A stretch of DNA of 64,000 bases from SHVZ01 sp041906305 (lineage in GTDB: Bacteria > Pseudomonadota > Alphaproteobacteria > SHVZ01): contig JAYRJL010000001.1 in NCBI GenBank assembly GCA_041906305.1, positions 992,001 to 1,056,000 on the forward strand. Direction: 5' to 3'. Numbering within the stretch: position 1 is the first letter of the stretch; each line of letters begins with the position of its first letter. The translations under genes were made by a program, and so were the position numbers. This document shows positions 25,334-35,142 of this stretch, piece by piece. The notes under the pieces are model-generated. The model made no database searches. It saw only the letters and a program-made list of their open reading frames with translations, and was not told the DNA's origin.

Positions 25334-26216
25334 GGCCGCCTCGACCCGGGATCGCGAGCTGCCGCTGGCCGGCGACGACTCGGCGAAGTTCCTGCCATGG
25401 GTCGCCGGCGCCATGGTCTTCCTGGCGGCGATCGCGCTCGCCGGCGCCTTGCTGGCGCAAACTGTCGCGGCGCGTTGGCAGCAGGATCTCGCCGGATCGC
25501 TCACCGTCGAGGTGCCGCCGCGCGCCGGCGCCTCGGCTGCGGAGCGCGAGAAGACGGCGCTCGCGCTTCTGAAGGCGACCTCCGGCGTGGTCGATGCCGC
25601 ACTCGTACCGCGCTCCAGGCTCGAGCGCCTGGTCGAGCCATGGCTCGGCGTCGGCGCGCATGTGGCCGAGCTGCCGCTGCCGGCGCTCATCGAAGTGCAT
25701 CTCGCGGAAGACGCCCGGATCGACTTTGGTACGCTCGGCGAGCAGCTGGCCGAGTCGGTTCCCGGCGCGAAGATCGACGATCACGCTCTCTGGCTCGCCG
25801 GGGTCGGCGCGGTCGTGCGCGCGGTCGAGGCTGTCGCCCTGACGGTCGTTGCGCTAATCGCCGTGCTCTCCGCCGCCGCCGTCGGGTTCGCGGTCAGGAC
25901 GGGCCTTGCGATCCATAGCGACGTCGTCGAGGTGTTGCATCTCATCGGCGCGCGCGACGCCTACATCGCCCGGCAGTTCGCCGGGCATGCCTTTCGCGCG
26001 ACCTTGAAGGGCGGGGTCATCGGACTCGCCGCCGCCGTGTCGCTGATCGCAGCGCTTGCCGAAGGCCGCGGGGCGCTCGGGCCGCTGCCCCTGCCCGAGG
26101 TCAAGCTGGGCATGGTCGCCTGGAGCATGATCGCGGCGGTGCCGATCGCGGCGGCGCTCTTCGCGTTGCTTGCGGCGCTCGCCACCGTCCATCGTCAACT
26201 CAAGCGGATGCCGTGA
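25326..26216 (+). CDS. ftsX: Cell-division permease FtsX
   Basis: 296 residues, GTG start. There is one N-terminal helix (FLPWVAGAMVFLAAIALAGALLA), a periplasmic domain of about 120 residues, then three helices, the FtsX layout. The C-terminal part has EVLHLIGARDAYIARQFAGHAFR, a typical FtsX cytoplasmic-loop sequence. It overlaps ftsE upstream and the YdcF-like gene downstream (GTGA). Confidence 0.9.
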   Translation: MARAASTRDRELPLAGDDSAKFLPWVAGAMVFLAAIALAGALLAQTVAARWQQDLAGSLTVEVPPRAGASAAEREKTALALLKATSGVVDAALVPRSRLERLVEPWLGVGAHVAELPLPALIEVHLAEDARIDFGTLGEQLAESVPGAKIDDHALWLAGVGAVVRAVEAVALTVVALIAVLSAAAVGFAVRTGLAIHSDVVEVLHLIGARDAYIARQFAGHAFRATLKGGVIGLAAAVSLIAALAEGRGALGPLPLPEVKLGMVAWSMIAAVPIAAALFALLAALATVHRQLKRMP

Positions 26217-26860
26217 GGCTGAGCTTCAGACAGCGGGAGGAGGGCAGGCGGCGCTGGCCGGGCATCGTCGCGGCCGTCCTGGCGATGGGCGCCTGGGCAG
26301 GCGGCCTTGCGTGGTTTGCGGGCGAGATGCCGATGAGTACGGCAGAAGAGCCGGTTTCGGCGGACGCGGTCGTGGTGCTGACCGGGGGCAGCCGGAGGCT
26401 TGCCGCGGGGCTCGAGATCCTGGCGCGCGGCGACGCCAAGAAGCTGCTGGTCTCCGGCGTTCATCCCGACGTGGTGAAGGCCGAGATAGCGGGCGCCGAC
26501 ATCCGCCTCCAGGTGCTCGCCGAATGCTGCCTCACCCTCGGCTATGAAGCGACCGACACCGTCGGCAATGCCGGCGAAGCAGCGCGCTGGATGCAACGCG
26601 AGGGCTTCACGTCCCTGGTGCTGGTCACGGCGACGTATCACATGCCGAGGAGCCTGGCCGAATTCCGCCACGCACTGCCTGAAGCGCGCATCGTCGCGCA
26701 TCCGGTGTTCCCCGAGAACTTCAAGCGCGACGAGTGGTGGCGTTGGCCGGGATCGGCCGCTCTCGTCGTGATCGAGTATCACAAATACATGCTGGCACGG
26801 CTTCGCTTCGGTCTCGCCGACCTGATCGGATCGCGTCCGCCGGTGGAGGCTCCCTCGTGA
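26213..26860 (+). CDS. YdcF/ElyC/SanA-family DUF218 protein
   Basis: 215 residues, GTG start coupled to ftsX. An N-terminal membrane helix precedes a DUF218 domain: DAVVVLTGGSRRLAAGLEIL, then TVGNAGEAARWM and VTATYHMPRSLAEF, which contain the conserved acidic and His residues of the family. Relatives affect envelope integrity, some through lipid-carrier or vancomycin phenotypes. Its location between ftsX and an acyltransferase suits an envelope role. Confidence 0.85.
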   Translation: MRLSFRQREEGRRRWPGIVAAVLAMGAWAGGLAWFAGEMPMSTAEEPVSADAVVVLTGGSRRLAAGLEILARGDAKKLLVSGVHPDVVKAEIAGADIRLQVLAECCLTLGYEATDTVGNAGEAARWMQREGFTSLVLVTATYHMPRSLAEFRHALPEARIVAHPVFPENFKRDEWWRWPGSAALVVIEYHKYMLARLRFGLADLIGSRPPVEAPS

Positions 26861-27567
26861 TCTGGATTCGATCGGCGATCTTCAACCTCGCCTTTTTCGG
26901 ATGGACCACGATCGTGGTCGTCTGCGCATTGCCGGTCATGGCGATGCCGGAGCGCGCGATGGTCGCGTACGCGCGCGGATGGTCGCGAAGCATTCTGTTC
27001 CTGCTCCGGACGATCTGCGGACTCGGCTATCGGGTCGTCGGTCGCGAGAAGGTGCCGGAAGGCGGCATCGTCGTCGCCTGCAAGCACCAGTCGGCCTGGG
27101 ACACCATCGCGTTCTTCGCGGTGTTCGACTCCCCCGTCTACATTCTCAAGCGGGAGCTTCTGTCGGTCCCGCTTTTCGGCTGGTGCCTGCTCAAGGCCGG
27201 CATGATCGCGATCGATCGCAAGGGCGGCGCGTCGACCATGCGCAAGACCATCGCCAGCGCGGAGAGAAAGCTGGCCGAAGGGCGCCAGATCGTCATCTTC
27301 CCGCAAGGGACGCGCGTGGCGCCCGGCGCGAAGATGCCGTATCAACCCGGCGCGGTGGGCCTCTACACGCATCTGAATACGGCCATTGTCCCAGCGGCGC
27401 TCGACTCCGGCCGCTTCTGGGCGCGGCGCAGCTTTCTCAAGAAGCCGGGGACGATCACGCTCGAGTTCCTCGAGCCGATCCCGGCCGGACTCAAGCGCGC
27501 GGAAGCGCAGCGGCTGATCGAGGAGCGGATCGAGGCGGCGTCAGACCGCTTGCTGACCCAGTCCTAG
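26857..27567 (+). CDS. plsC: 1-acyl-sn-glycerol-3-phosphate acyltransferase
   Basis: 236 residues, GTG start overlapping the upstream stop. The HX4D motif is KHQSAWDT (about residue 74), and FPQGTRVAPG is the second acyltransferase motif, with Gln in place of the usual Glu. The hydrophobic N-terminus anchors it in the membrane. It acylates lysophosphatidate to phosphatidate. The last 4 bp overlap the convergent DUF445 gene. Confidence 0.9.
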   Translation: MIWIRSAIFNLAFFGWTTIVVVCALPVMAMPERAMVAYARGWSRSILFLLRTICGLGYRVVGREKVPEGGIVVACKHQSAWDTIAFFAVFDSPVYILKRELLSVPLFGWCLLKAGMIAIDRKGGASTMRKTIASAERKLAEGRQIVIFPQGTRVAPGAKMPYQPGAVGLYTHLNTAIVPAALDSGRFWARRSFLKKPGTITLEFLEPIPAGLKRAEAQRLIEERIEAASDRLLTQS

Positions 27568-28814
27568 GCGCCGAACAGCCGATTGGCGAAGTGGATCGCG
27601 GCACCGACGAGAGCGCCGAAGATGGTGCCGTTGATCCGGATGAACTGCAGGTCTTTGCCGACCTGGAGTTCGATGCGCCGGGCGAACTCCTCGGGCTGCT
27701 GGCGGCCGAGGATCTCGACGATGAAGCTTCTGACCTCGTCGCGCCAAGCCGGGACGTTCTCCGCGAAGAAGGCTTCCACCGCCATGTTGATGTCGCGACG
27801 GAGCGCCAGGCTGTCGAGCTGATCGGCCAGAGATTTAGCGACCGTGTCGAAGGCGGCACGGATCTTCGAGTTCGGATCCTGGAGGTCGGTGAGCATCGTG
27901 TTCTTGATGGTCGTCAGCGCGCCGGCGACGATGCGTGAGGTCTCCTCGTGGTCGAGGATCTTTCGGATCACCTCTGGCAGCAGCTCGAAGCCGCCGCCCG
28001 GCTCCGCGATCGAGGCGGGCAGGGTCTTCAGCCAGCGGTCGAGCTCGGCACGTTCCGACGAGTCGCGGTCTTCGAGCGCTTCCAGAAGCTCGTTGAGGCC
28101 GCCCACGGTCTTGTCGGCGATCTTGCGGTCGACGAAGCGCGGCACGAACCAGTAGCTGCGGGCGCCGACCCGTTCGCGTATTTCCTCGCGGTTCTCCTCA
28201 AGCCACTCGATCGCCTTGTCCAGGACGTCGTCGAGCAGGCGGCCAAAGTCCGGATGCTCGATCGCGTGCCGGACCAGGCGTGCGACCGTCGGCCTTATGT
28301 CGCCGTTGGCGAGGCCGGAACGGATCGCGGTCGCCACTGCTTCCAGGACGCCGGGATTGGCGCGCTCGTCCAGCACGCGGGGAAGGAAGCGCATCAGCCC
28401 GTCGATCAGCTTCTTGCGGGTCTCCTCGCTGTCGAGAAGTCGGCTGAGCCGCTCGGCGATGTCGAACCGGCGCAGGCGCGTGACGAGGACGTCGTGCTGC
28501 AGGAACTCGCGGTCGATGTAGGTGGCGACGCCGTCGGCGATGCGCGCCTGGTTTCGGGGGATCAGTCGCGTATGCGGGATCGGTAATCCCAGCGGGTGGC
28601 GGAAGAGAGCGGTGACGGCGAACCAGTCGGCGATGCCGCCGACCATCGCCGCCTCCGCCGCCGCCCGGATGTAGCCGAGCACGACAACCGGCAAGGCCAC
28701 GAAATGCGTCGCGACCCAGATCCCGGCGGCGGCCAGCAGCAGAAGGCCGGCATAGACGCGATAGCGCGCCAATGCGGCCTCTCTGCTTTCGGGATCGGGA
28801 CGGTCTTTCGTCAC
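27564..28814 (-). CDS. DUF445 (YjiN-like) membrane-anchored protein
   Basis: 416 residues. Two N-terminal helices surround GGIADWFAVTALFRHPLG, the most conserved DUF445 block, followed by IPHTRLIPRNQARIADG. The remainder is a long helical region, and a final hydrophobic segment (GTIFGALVGAAIHFANRLFG) returns to the membrane. Function of the family is not established. It is convergent with plsC. Confidence 0.87.
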   Translation of the reverse strand: MTKDRPDPESREAALARYRVYAGLLLLAAAGIWVATHFVALPVVVLGYIRAAAEAAMVGGIADWFAVTALFRHPLGLPIPHTRLIPRNQARIADGVATYIDREFLQHDVLVTRLRRFDIAERLSRLLDSEETRKKLIDGLMRFLPRVLDERANPGVLEAVATAIRSGLANGDIRPTVARLVRHAIEHPDFGRLLDDVLDKAIEWLEENREEIRERVGARSYWFVPRFVDRKIADKTVGGLNELLEALEDRDSSERAELDRWLKTLPASIAEPGGGFELLPEVIRKILDHEETSRIVAGALTTIKNTMLTDLQDPNSKIRAAFDTVAKSLADQLDSLALRRDINMAVEAFFAENVPAWRDEVRSFIVEILGRQQPEEFARRIELQVGKDLQFIRINGTIFGALVGAAIHFANRLFGA

Positions 28815-28848
28815 GCCCTAAGAAGGTGGGGACGAAAAGGCGGTTCCT

Positions 28849-29613
28849 CTAGAGGGCGGCGATCATGCCACCGTCGATGGTCAGGACCTGGCCGTTGCAG
28901 AAGGAAGAAGCCTCGGAGGCGAAGTAGATCGCCGCGCCGCCCAGCTCCTTCGGGTCGCCCCAGCGCCCGAGCGGCGAGCGGCCGCAGACCCAGTCGTAGA
29001 ACTGCTTGTTGTTGCGGACCACGTCGTTGGCTTCGGTCGGATAGAAGCCGGGCCCGATGCAGTTGACGTTGACGCCCATCGGCCCGAGCTCGACGCCGAG
29101 CGCCCGGGTGAGACCGTGCAGGCCGGCCTTGGAGGCCACGTAGGAGGCGATGGTGGGCCTGGCGATCGTGCCCATGACCGAGGAGATCATGATGATCCTC
29201 CCCCACTTGCGCTTCACCATGCCGCGGGCGGCCTCGCGCGACAGCCGGAAGCAGGCGGTGAGGTCGGAATCGATGACCGTCTGCCAGTCCTGGTCGGAGG
29301 TCTCCAGCGTCGGCTTCCGGATCACGATGCCGGCGTTGTTGACCAGCACGTCCAGGTGGCCCTGGTCCTTCTCGATTCTCGCGATGCCGTCGGCGACGGC
29401 CGGTCCGTCGGTCACGTCGAAGATCGAGGTGGAGGCGCTCCAGCCGTTCTTCTTCGCCTCCTCGACGCGGGGACCGACGCGGCCGGCATCGCGGCCGTTC
29501 AGCACGATATGGGCGCCGGCGCCGGCCAGCGCCTGGGCGATCGCCCATCCCAGGCCGCGCGACGAGCCGGTGACCAGCGCGACCTTCCCCTTGAGCGAGA
29601 ACTGCTCGAGCAT
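28849..29613 (-). CDS. SDR-family oxidoreductase (gluconate 5-dehydrogenase-like)
   Basis: 254 residues. The NAD(P)-binding motif is VTGSSRGLGWAIA, the fold marker NNAG is present (LVNNAGIV), and the catalytic Ser-Tyr-Lys lie in MISSVMG and SYVASKAGL. A GGAGG ribosome-binding site sits 5 nt before the ATG at 29613; a second ATG is immediately upstream. It is closest in style to gluconate/3-ketoacyl reductases; the true substrate is open. Divergent from the HpcH-type aldolase, with which it may share a pathway. Confidence 0.85.
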   Translation of the reverse strand: MLEQFSLKGKVALVTGSSRGLGWAIAQALAGAGAHIVLNGRDAGRVGPRVEEAKKNGWSASTSIFDVTDGPAVADGIARIEKDQGHLDVLVNNAGIVIRKPTLETSDQDWQTVIDSDLTACFRLSREAARGMVKRKWGRIIMISSVMGTIARPTIASYVASKAGLHGLTRALGVELGPMGVNVNCIGPGFYPTEANDVVRNNKQFYDWVCGRSPLGRWGDPKELGGAAIYFASEASSFCNGQVLTIDGGMIAAL

Positions 29614-29702
29614 CATTCCTCCGGTTTCGTATTGTGAACGCATCCTAGCCCGCGGGCTCGGCCGGACGCTAGGATGCCCGCCGGTCATTTCAGCGAGGAA
29701 AC

Positions 29703-30479
29703 ATGCGTCCCAATCCGGTCAAGGCGAAGCTGGCGCACGGCGAGGCGCAGTTCGGAACGATGATCCTGGACCTTGCCGGTCCGGGCCTGGCGAAGATCTT
29801 CGAGAACGCCGGCGCCGACTTCATCATGTACGACATGGAGGCCGCCTGCTTCGACATCGGCAAGATCAAGGACCAGATGGCCATGTGCCGCGGCCTCAAG
29901 ATCGTGCCGATGGTCAACGTCGCCTCGCAGGACCCGGTGATGATGCAACTGCCGCTCGATTGCGGCGCCATGGGCCTGATGATCCCGGTGGTCGAGACCC
30001 GCGAGCAGGCGGAGAAGATCGCGGCGATCACGCATTACCCGCCGAAGGGGAAGCGCGGCGTCGCCTTCGGCATCGCCCAGGACGACTACTCCCTCGGCGG
30101 CCTCGACAAGCGCATCAAGGCCGCCGACAAGCGCAACATGATCATCCCGAAGATCGAGACGGCGAAGGGCGTCGAGAACATCGAGGAGATCATCTCGGTC
30201 CCGGGCATCGACGCCGCCTTCGTCGGCCATATGGACCTCTCGGTCTCGCTCGGCGTTCCCGGCAACTACACGCACCCGAAGTTCTCGGCTGCGGTCGACA
30301 AGGTGATCGCCGCCTGCAAACGCCATAAGAAGCCGGGAGTCTGCCTGGTCGCGACGCCCGAGGCCGCGAAGGCCTGGATGAAGAAAGGCTTCCGCATGGT
30401 GATGTACTCGACCGACACCATGCTGATCGCCGGCGCCTACAAGGCCGGCCTCGAAGCGATCAAGGGCAAGGGGAAGTAA
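29703..30479 (+). CDS. HpcH/HpaI-family aldolase
   Basis: 258 residues. The TIM-barrel class II pyruvate aldolase pattern includes GADFIMYDMEA, the metal-binding Glu in IPKIETAKGVENI, and the Asp of AFVGHMDLSVSLG. GKRGVAFG replaces the more usual GxRGxG. It cleaves 2-keto-4-hydroxy acids to pyruvate and an aldehyde; the substrate is unknown. Only 3 bp separate it from the M81-family gene. Confidence 0.87.
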   Translation: MRPNPVKAKLAHGEAQFGTMILDLAGPGLAKIFENAGADFIMYDMEAACFDIGKIKDQMAMCRGLKIVPMVNVASQDPVMMQLPLDCGAMGLMIPVVETREQAEKIAAITHYPPKGKRGVAFGIAQDDYSLGGLDKRIKAADKRNMIIPKIETAKGVENIEEIISVPGIDAAFVGHMDLSVSLGVPGNYTHPKFSAAVDKVIAACKRHKKPGVCLVATPEAAKAWMKKGFRMVMYSTDTMLIAGAYKAGLEAIKGKGK

Positions 30480-30482
30480 CCG

Positions 30483-31958
30483 ATGGCAAAGCGCGTCCTG
30501 GTCGGCGGCATCTGGCACGAGACCAACAGCTTCTCGCCGGTCAAGACCGACCTGGACGCCTTCCGCCGCTATCTCTACCTCGAAGGCGACGCGGTGATCT
30601 CGGGCTCGAAAGGCACCAACACCGAGATCGGGGGCATGATCGCGGCTGCACCCGAGGCCGGCCTCGAGCTGATCCCATCGATCTATATCGGCGCGGCGCC
30701 ATCCGGCATGGTCAGCCGCGAGGTGATCGACCTGCTGCTCGCGCGCCTCAAGGCCGACATCGAGGCGGCCGGAAAGCTCGACGGTGTCCTGCTGGCGCTT
30801 CACGGCGCGATGGTCGCCGAGGGCATAGATCAGGCCGATGCCTATGTGGTTCAAGCCGTGCGCGACATGATCGGGCCCGATCTGCCGCTGGTCTGTACCA
30901 TCGACTTTCATGCCAACGTCGAGAGCGCTCTGGTCGAACCGGCCGACGTCCTGATTGCCTACAAGACGCTCCCGCACGTCGACATGGGCGCGCGGGGCGA
31001 GGACGCGGCCCGGATCATCTCTAGGCTGATCGAGAGCGGGAAGAAGCCGCACAAGGTCTTCCGGAAGCTGCCGATCATCACCGTGCCGCAGCGCCAGCCG
31101 ACGCACGAGAGCCCGATGCGCGAGATCATGGCGGACCTCGCCGAGGTCGAGCGCGGCAAGGGCATCGCGACGGCCTCCGTGATCGGCGCCTTCGCCTATT
31201 GCGACGTGCCCCAGCTTGGCATGGCGATCCTCACATATGGCGAGAAGGCGGAAGCCGAAGCCGCGGCCGATCGCCTGGCCGAGTCCGTCTGGTCGCGGCG
31301 CGCCCAGTTCAAGCCGGATCTGGTGCTGCCGGACGAGGCGGTGCGCCGTGCGATCGCCGCCAATGCCGGGCCGATCTTCCTGGTCGAGCCGGCAGACAAC
31401 ATCGGCGGCGGCGCGCCCGGCGACGGCACGCATCTGCTTCGGGCGCTGCTGGAAGGCCGCGCGCGCGAGGCCGCGACCGTGATCTGGGATCCGGCCGCGG
31501 CCAAGGCCGCTGCGGCGGCCGGCGTCGGCAATCGCTTCAAGGGCAAGGTCGGCGGCAACACGCTGGCGCTTCACGGCGAGCCGGTCGAGATCGAAGGCAC
31601 CGTGACCTTCACTCAGGCCGTCAGCTATCGCCGCGACTCGACCTGGATGACGGGGCAGCCCGCGGACCTGGGCCTGGTTGCCACCGTCGATACCGGCGGC
31701 GTGAAGGTGATCCTCACCAGCGAGCGCGCGATCCCCTTCGACACGCTGCATCTGCGCATCCCCGGCGTCGAACCCGAGCGCGCAAAGATGGTGACGGCGA
31801 AATGCGCCAGCGCCTGGAGCGGCATCTTCGGGAAGATGGCCGAGGGGCATGTCTACGTGGATACGCCTGGCGTCTGCTCGTCGAACGTCGAGCGCATGCC
31901 CTATACGCGCCTCGAGCGGCGGTTCTATCCGCTCGATCCGGACACCCAGTACCCTTGA
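30483..31958 (+). CDS. M81-family metallopeptidase (MlrC-like)
   Basis: 491 residues. N-terminal domain (DUF1485): GGIWHETNSFSPVKTDLDAF and VLLALHGAMVAEG, then CTIDFHANVESA with the zinc-ligand Asp/His. C-terminal MlrC domain: PADNIGGGAPGDGTHLLRALLE. MlrC removes residues from linearised microcystin, but most homologues occur in catabolic operons and have unknown substrates. Cotranscribed with the HpcH-type aldolase. Confidence 0.88.
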   Translation: MAKRVLVGGIWHETNSFSPVKTDLDAFRRYLYLEGDAVISGSKGTNTEIGGMIAAAPEAGLELIPSIYIGAAPSGMVSREVIDLLLARLKADIEAAGKLDGVLLALHGAMVAEGIDQADAYVVQAVRDMIGPDLPLVCTIDFHANVESALVEPADVLIAYKTLPHVDMGARGEDAARIISRLIESGKKPHKVFRKLPIITVPQRQPTHESPMREIMADLAEVERGKGIATASVIGAFAYCDVPQLGMAILTYGEKAEAEAAADRLAESVWSRRAQFKPDLVLPDEAVRRAIAANAGPIFLVEPADNIGGGAPGDGTHLLRALLEGRAREAATVIWDPAAAKAAAAAGVGNRFKGKVGGNTLALHGEPVEIEGTVTFTQAVSYRRDSTWMTGQPADLGLVATVDTGGVKVILTSERAIPFDTLHLRIPGVEPERAKMVTAKCASAWSGIFGKMAEGHVYVDTPGVCSSNVERMPYTRLERRFYPLDPDTQYP

Positions 31959-31968
31959 TCCCAAAAGA

Positions 31969-31997
31969 GATCGAGCGGGCTTTGGGCCCGCTCGATC
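31969..31997 (-). terminator. Rho-independent terminator for the peptide-binding protein gene
   Basis: GATCGAGCGGGC / TTTGG / GCCCGCTCGATC gives a perfect 12-bp stem. Read on the minus strand, TCTCTTTT follows the stem, so it terminates transcription from 32,025-33,614; for the plus-strand M81 gene it would act as a stem without a U-tract. Confidence 0.75.
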
Positions 31998-32024
31998 CGA
32001 CGTCCGGAAACTAAGCGACGAAGC

Positions 32025-33614
32025 TCAGTTCTTCTCGGCGTTCCAGTAGACCGCCCACGGCACTTCCATCACGCCCTTGAGGTTCGAGCGATAGGCGACC
32101 GGCTGGAAGAACTGTCCCAGCGGCACGTAGTGCACGAACTCGACGGCGCGGAGCTGGATCTTCTCGGCGATCGCCTTGCGCTTGGCGAGATCCGGCTCCT
32201 TGGTGAACTCGTCCTTCAGCTTCTCGATCTCCGGGTCGCAGGGCCAGCCGAACCAGCTCTTGCGCTCGCAGAGGCCCGAGAGGTTGAAGTTGCCGACGGG
32301 CGGGCCGAGCTCGTAGCCGGTCGAGTAGGAGTGGTACATGCTCCAGCCGCCCTGGCCGATCGGGTCCTGCTTGGCGCGGCGCAGCAGCAGCTGGCCCCAG
32401 TCGATCGACTCGACCTCGACGTTCATGCCGATCTCGCGGAGCCGCTGGATCGTCACCTCGGTCAGGTCGCGGATGACCTTGAAGTCGGACGGCTGCAGGA
32501 TTACGACCTTCTGGTTCGTGTAGCCGCCTTCCTTGAGCAGCGCCTTGGCCTTCTCGATGTTCGGCTTCTTGAACCCTTCGGTGCCGGCTTCGCTCGCATA
32601 GAGCGTGCCGCAGACCAGCCAGGCGTTGCACGTACGGTAGTAGGACGGGTCGCCACCGATGGCGGAGGCCATGTAGTCTTCCTGGTTCAGCGCGTAGAGC
32701 AGCGCCTGCCGGGTCTTCATGTTGTCGAACGGCGGGATGATGAAGTTCGGACGGAGGAAGGCGCCGAAGCCGGACTTGTTGTGGATGGCGACGGTGATGT
32801 CCTTGTTCTTCTTCAGCATCGGTATCAAGTCGCCCGGGGGCGACTCGAAGAAGTCGACCTCGCCCGACATCAGGGCGTTGGCCGCCGTGGTGGTGTCGGG
32901 GATGATGATCCACTCGACCCGCTCGATCTTCGCGAGCTTGCCGCCGGCGTAGAAGTTGGCGGGCTCGGAGCGCGGCTTGTAGGTCGGGCTCTTGGTGAAC
33001 ACCACCTTGCCGCCCGGGACCCATTCGTCCTTCTTGAACAGGTAGGGGCCGGAGCCGACGGTCTCGGTGACCGCGGTGTTGACGTCGACGTTGGCATCCT
33101 TCTCGCGCATGACGAAGGTCGGCATCGACACGGTCTTCGACAGCGAATCCAGCGTGAGGCCGAAGGGCTCGCGCAGCTTGAGCGTGAAGGTGAGGTCGTC
33201 GACCGCCGCCAGCGTCATGCCGAGGTCGATCATCTTCTTGCCGCTGATGTCGCGGCCGGCCCAGCGCTTGAGCGAGGCGATGACGTCGGCGGACTTGACC
33301 GGCTGGCCGTCGGAGAACACGAGGCCCGGACGCAGCTTGAAGGTGTAGGTCAGGCCGTCGGCGCTGACGTTGAAGCTCTCGGCCATCTGCGGCTGCGGGC
33401 GCTCGTCCTTGTCGACGGCGAGCAGCACGTCATAGGCCATGTAGGCGAACTCGGTCGTGATGCCCGAGTTGTTGACGAAGGGATCGAGCACGCGGACATC
33501 CGCCTGCGGGACCACCTTCAACACCTTCTGCGCGTCCGCCGGCGCCGGCGCCATCAGCGCCGCCACCGCGACCGCGCCCATCACGCAGGCGACGCGTCCT
33601 CCGAATCTCGTCAT
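32025..33614 (-). CDS. ABC transporter substrate-binding protein, family 5 (peptide/nickel type)
   Basis: 529 residues. Signal peptide VACVMGAVAVAALMAPAPADA is followed by KVLKVVPQADVRVLDPFVNN. SBP_bac_5 hallmarks are MAYDVLLAVDKDERPQPQMAESFNV, TFKLRPGLVFSDGQPVKSADV and TRQALLYALNQEDYM. GGGGAGA lies before the ATG at 33614. It should bind an oligopeptide or similar ligand in the periplasm; no permease or ATPase genes are adjacent, so it is an orphan component here. Confidence 0.88.
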   Translation of the reverse strand: MTRFGGRVACVMGAVAVAALMAPAPADAQKVLKVVPQADVRVLDPFVNNSGITTEFAYMAYDVLLAVDKDERPQPQMAESFNVSADGLTYTFKLRPGLVFSDGQPVKSADVIASLKRWAGRDISGKKMIDLGMTLAAVDDLTFTLKLREPFGLTLDSLSKTVSMPTFVMREKDANVDVNTAVTETVGSGPYLFKKDEWVPGGKVVFTKSPTYKPRSEPANFYAGGKLAKIERVEWIIIPDTTTAANALMSGEVDFFESPPGDLIPMLKKNKDITVAIHNKSGFGAFLRPNFIIPPFDNMKTRQALLYALNQEDYMASAIGGDPSYYRTCNAWLVCGTLYASEAGTEGFKKPNIEKAKALLKEGGYTNQKVVILQPSDFKVIRDLTEVTIQRLREIGMNVEVESIDWGQLLLRRAKQDPIGQGGWSMYHSYSTGYELGPPVGNFNLSGLCERKSWFGWPCDPEIEKLKDEFTKEPDLAKRKAIAEKIQLRAVEFVHYVPLGQFFQPVAYRSNLKGVMEVPWAVYWNAEKN

Positions 33615-33704
33615 GCAAGTCTCCCCATTAAGACGTTTCCCATAGGAAAGTCTGCGCCCGCGTTTCGTCCCTTGCAATAGCAGGCGGAATGCAGCGGAAC
33701 GCGC

Positions 33705-35135
33705 TCAGTCCGCGGCTTTTTCCCGTTCTGCGGGTGGGTTCAGGCGATGACCGCTGACCTCGGCGCCGGCGTCGTGGGCGAGCGGAAGGAAGAACAGGAT
33801 CGACGCGAGCGACACGAGTGCGATTCCGGCGAAGGCGGGAAGGAAGTCGGAAGCCCCGACCTTGCCGGTGCCGTTGAGGACGATGGTGAGATGGAGAACC
33901 ATCGCGCCGAAGGCGACGCCGACGCTTTGCGCCAGCTGCTGCATCATGCTGCCGAGGCTGGTCGCGCGGCTCATCCGTTCATGGGGCACGTCGGCGAAAC
34001 TCAATGCCTGCATCGCGGTGAACTGGAGCGAGCGGAAGAACCCGCCGACCAGCAGCACCATGAAGATGATCCAATGCGGCGTCGTGGTCTGGAAGAAGCC
34101 GTTGACCAGCAGGAAGCCACTGGAGACGACGACGTTCCATACCAGGACCCGCCGAAAGCCGAGTGCGCGGATGAAGGGTCCGGCGGTGAACTTCATCGTC
34201 AGGGCGCCGGCGGCGGCGGCGAAGGTGATCAGGCCGGAAGAAAGCGCCGAGAGCCCGAACCCGACCTGCAGCATCATCGGCAGCAGGAACGGCAGCGCGC
34301 CAATTCCTGCGCGGAAGAAGAAGCCGCCGACGACCGCCGCCCGATAGGTCGAGATCGCGAACAGGCGGAGATCGATGATGGGCGTCGGGGTCTGTCGCGC
34401 GTGCCGCATGTAGGCCAGGGCCGCGACGGTTCCGGCGGCGATCAGCGCGATCGTCACCCAGTCGTCCACCGCGCCGCGGCCGATGGTCTCCAGGCCGAAA
34501 ACGAGGCCTGCGAGCGCGAGCGACGTCAGCATGAAGCCGGCGAGGTCGAGTTGACCCGGATGCGGCTCGCGGATCTCCGGAATCAGCAGCGTCACCAGCA
34601 CGATGCCGACGATTCCGATCGGGATGTTGATCAGGAAGATCCAGTGCCAGGTGAAGTAGGTGGCGATGAATCCTCCGAGCGGCGGCCCGATCAACGGTCC
34701 CATCAGCGACGGGATCGTCAGGTAGGCCATGGCGCTGACGAGCGCCGCCTTCGGCACGTTCCGAAGCAGAACGAGGCGGCCGACCGGGATCATCATCGAT
34801 CCGCCGGCGCCCTGCAGGATCCGCCCGATGACGAGATGGGTCAGGGATTCCGAGAAGGCGCAGGCGATCGAGCCGACCATGAAGCCGAAGATGGCGAAGC
34901 GGAACACCGTGCGTGCGCCGAAGCGGTCCGCGGCCCAGCCGCTCAAGGGCACGAAGACGGCCAGCGCCAGCAGGTAGGAACTGATCGCGAGATTGAGGCG
35001 GAGCGGGTCCTCGCCGAGCGACCGGCCGATCGCCGGCAGGGCGGTGGCGATCACGGTCGAGTCCAGGTTCTGCATGAAGAAGGCCGTGGCGACGATCATC
35101 GGCACGACCCGGCTGAATTCCGGCCGGCCCGTCAC
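33705..35135 (-). CDS. DHA2-family MFS drug/solute transporter
   Basis: About 476 residues and about 14 membrane helices. MQNLDSTVIATALPAIGRSL is the first-helix signature of EmrB-type (DHA2) exporters, GWAADRFGARTVF is motif A, and GRILQGAGGSMMIPVGRLVL is motif C-like. The start is placed at a GTG 7 bp after the CaiB-type stop; an ATG at 35174 would overlap that gene by 32 bp. Likely cotranscribed with the upstream genes. Confidence 0.85.
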   Translation of the reverse strand: MTGRPEFSRVVPMIVATAFFMQNLDSTVIATALPAIGRSLGEDPLRLNLAISSYLLALAVFVPLSGWAADRFGARTVFRFAIFGFMVGSIACAFSESLTHLVIGRILQGAGGSMMIPVGRLVLLRNVPKAALVSAMAYLTIPSLMGPLIGPPLGGFIATYFTWHWIFLINIPIGIVGIVLVTLLIPEIREPHPGQLDLAGFMLTSLALAGLVFGLETIGRGAVDDWVTIALIAAGTVAALAYMRHARQTPTPIIDLRLFAISTYRAAVVGGFFFRAGIGALPFLLPMMLQVGFGLSALSSGLITFAAAAGALTMKFTAGPFIRALGFRRVLVWNVVVSSGFLLVNGFFQTTTPHWIIFMVLLVGGFFRSLQFTAMQALSFADVPHERMSRATSLGSMMQQLAQSVGVAFGAMVLHLTIVLNGTGKVGASDFLPAFAGIALVSLASILFFLPLAHDAGAEVSGHRLNPPAEREKAAD

Positions 35136-35142
35136 GGCGTTC

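Noticed and set aside
29685..31964. 759-codon minus-strand frame opposite the aldolase and M81 genes
   Set aside because: Spans two well-supported genes and has shadow composition.
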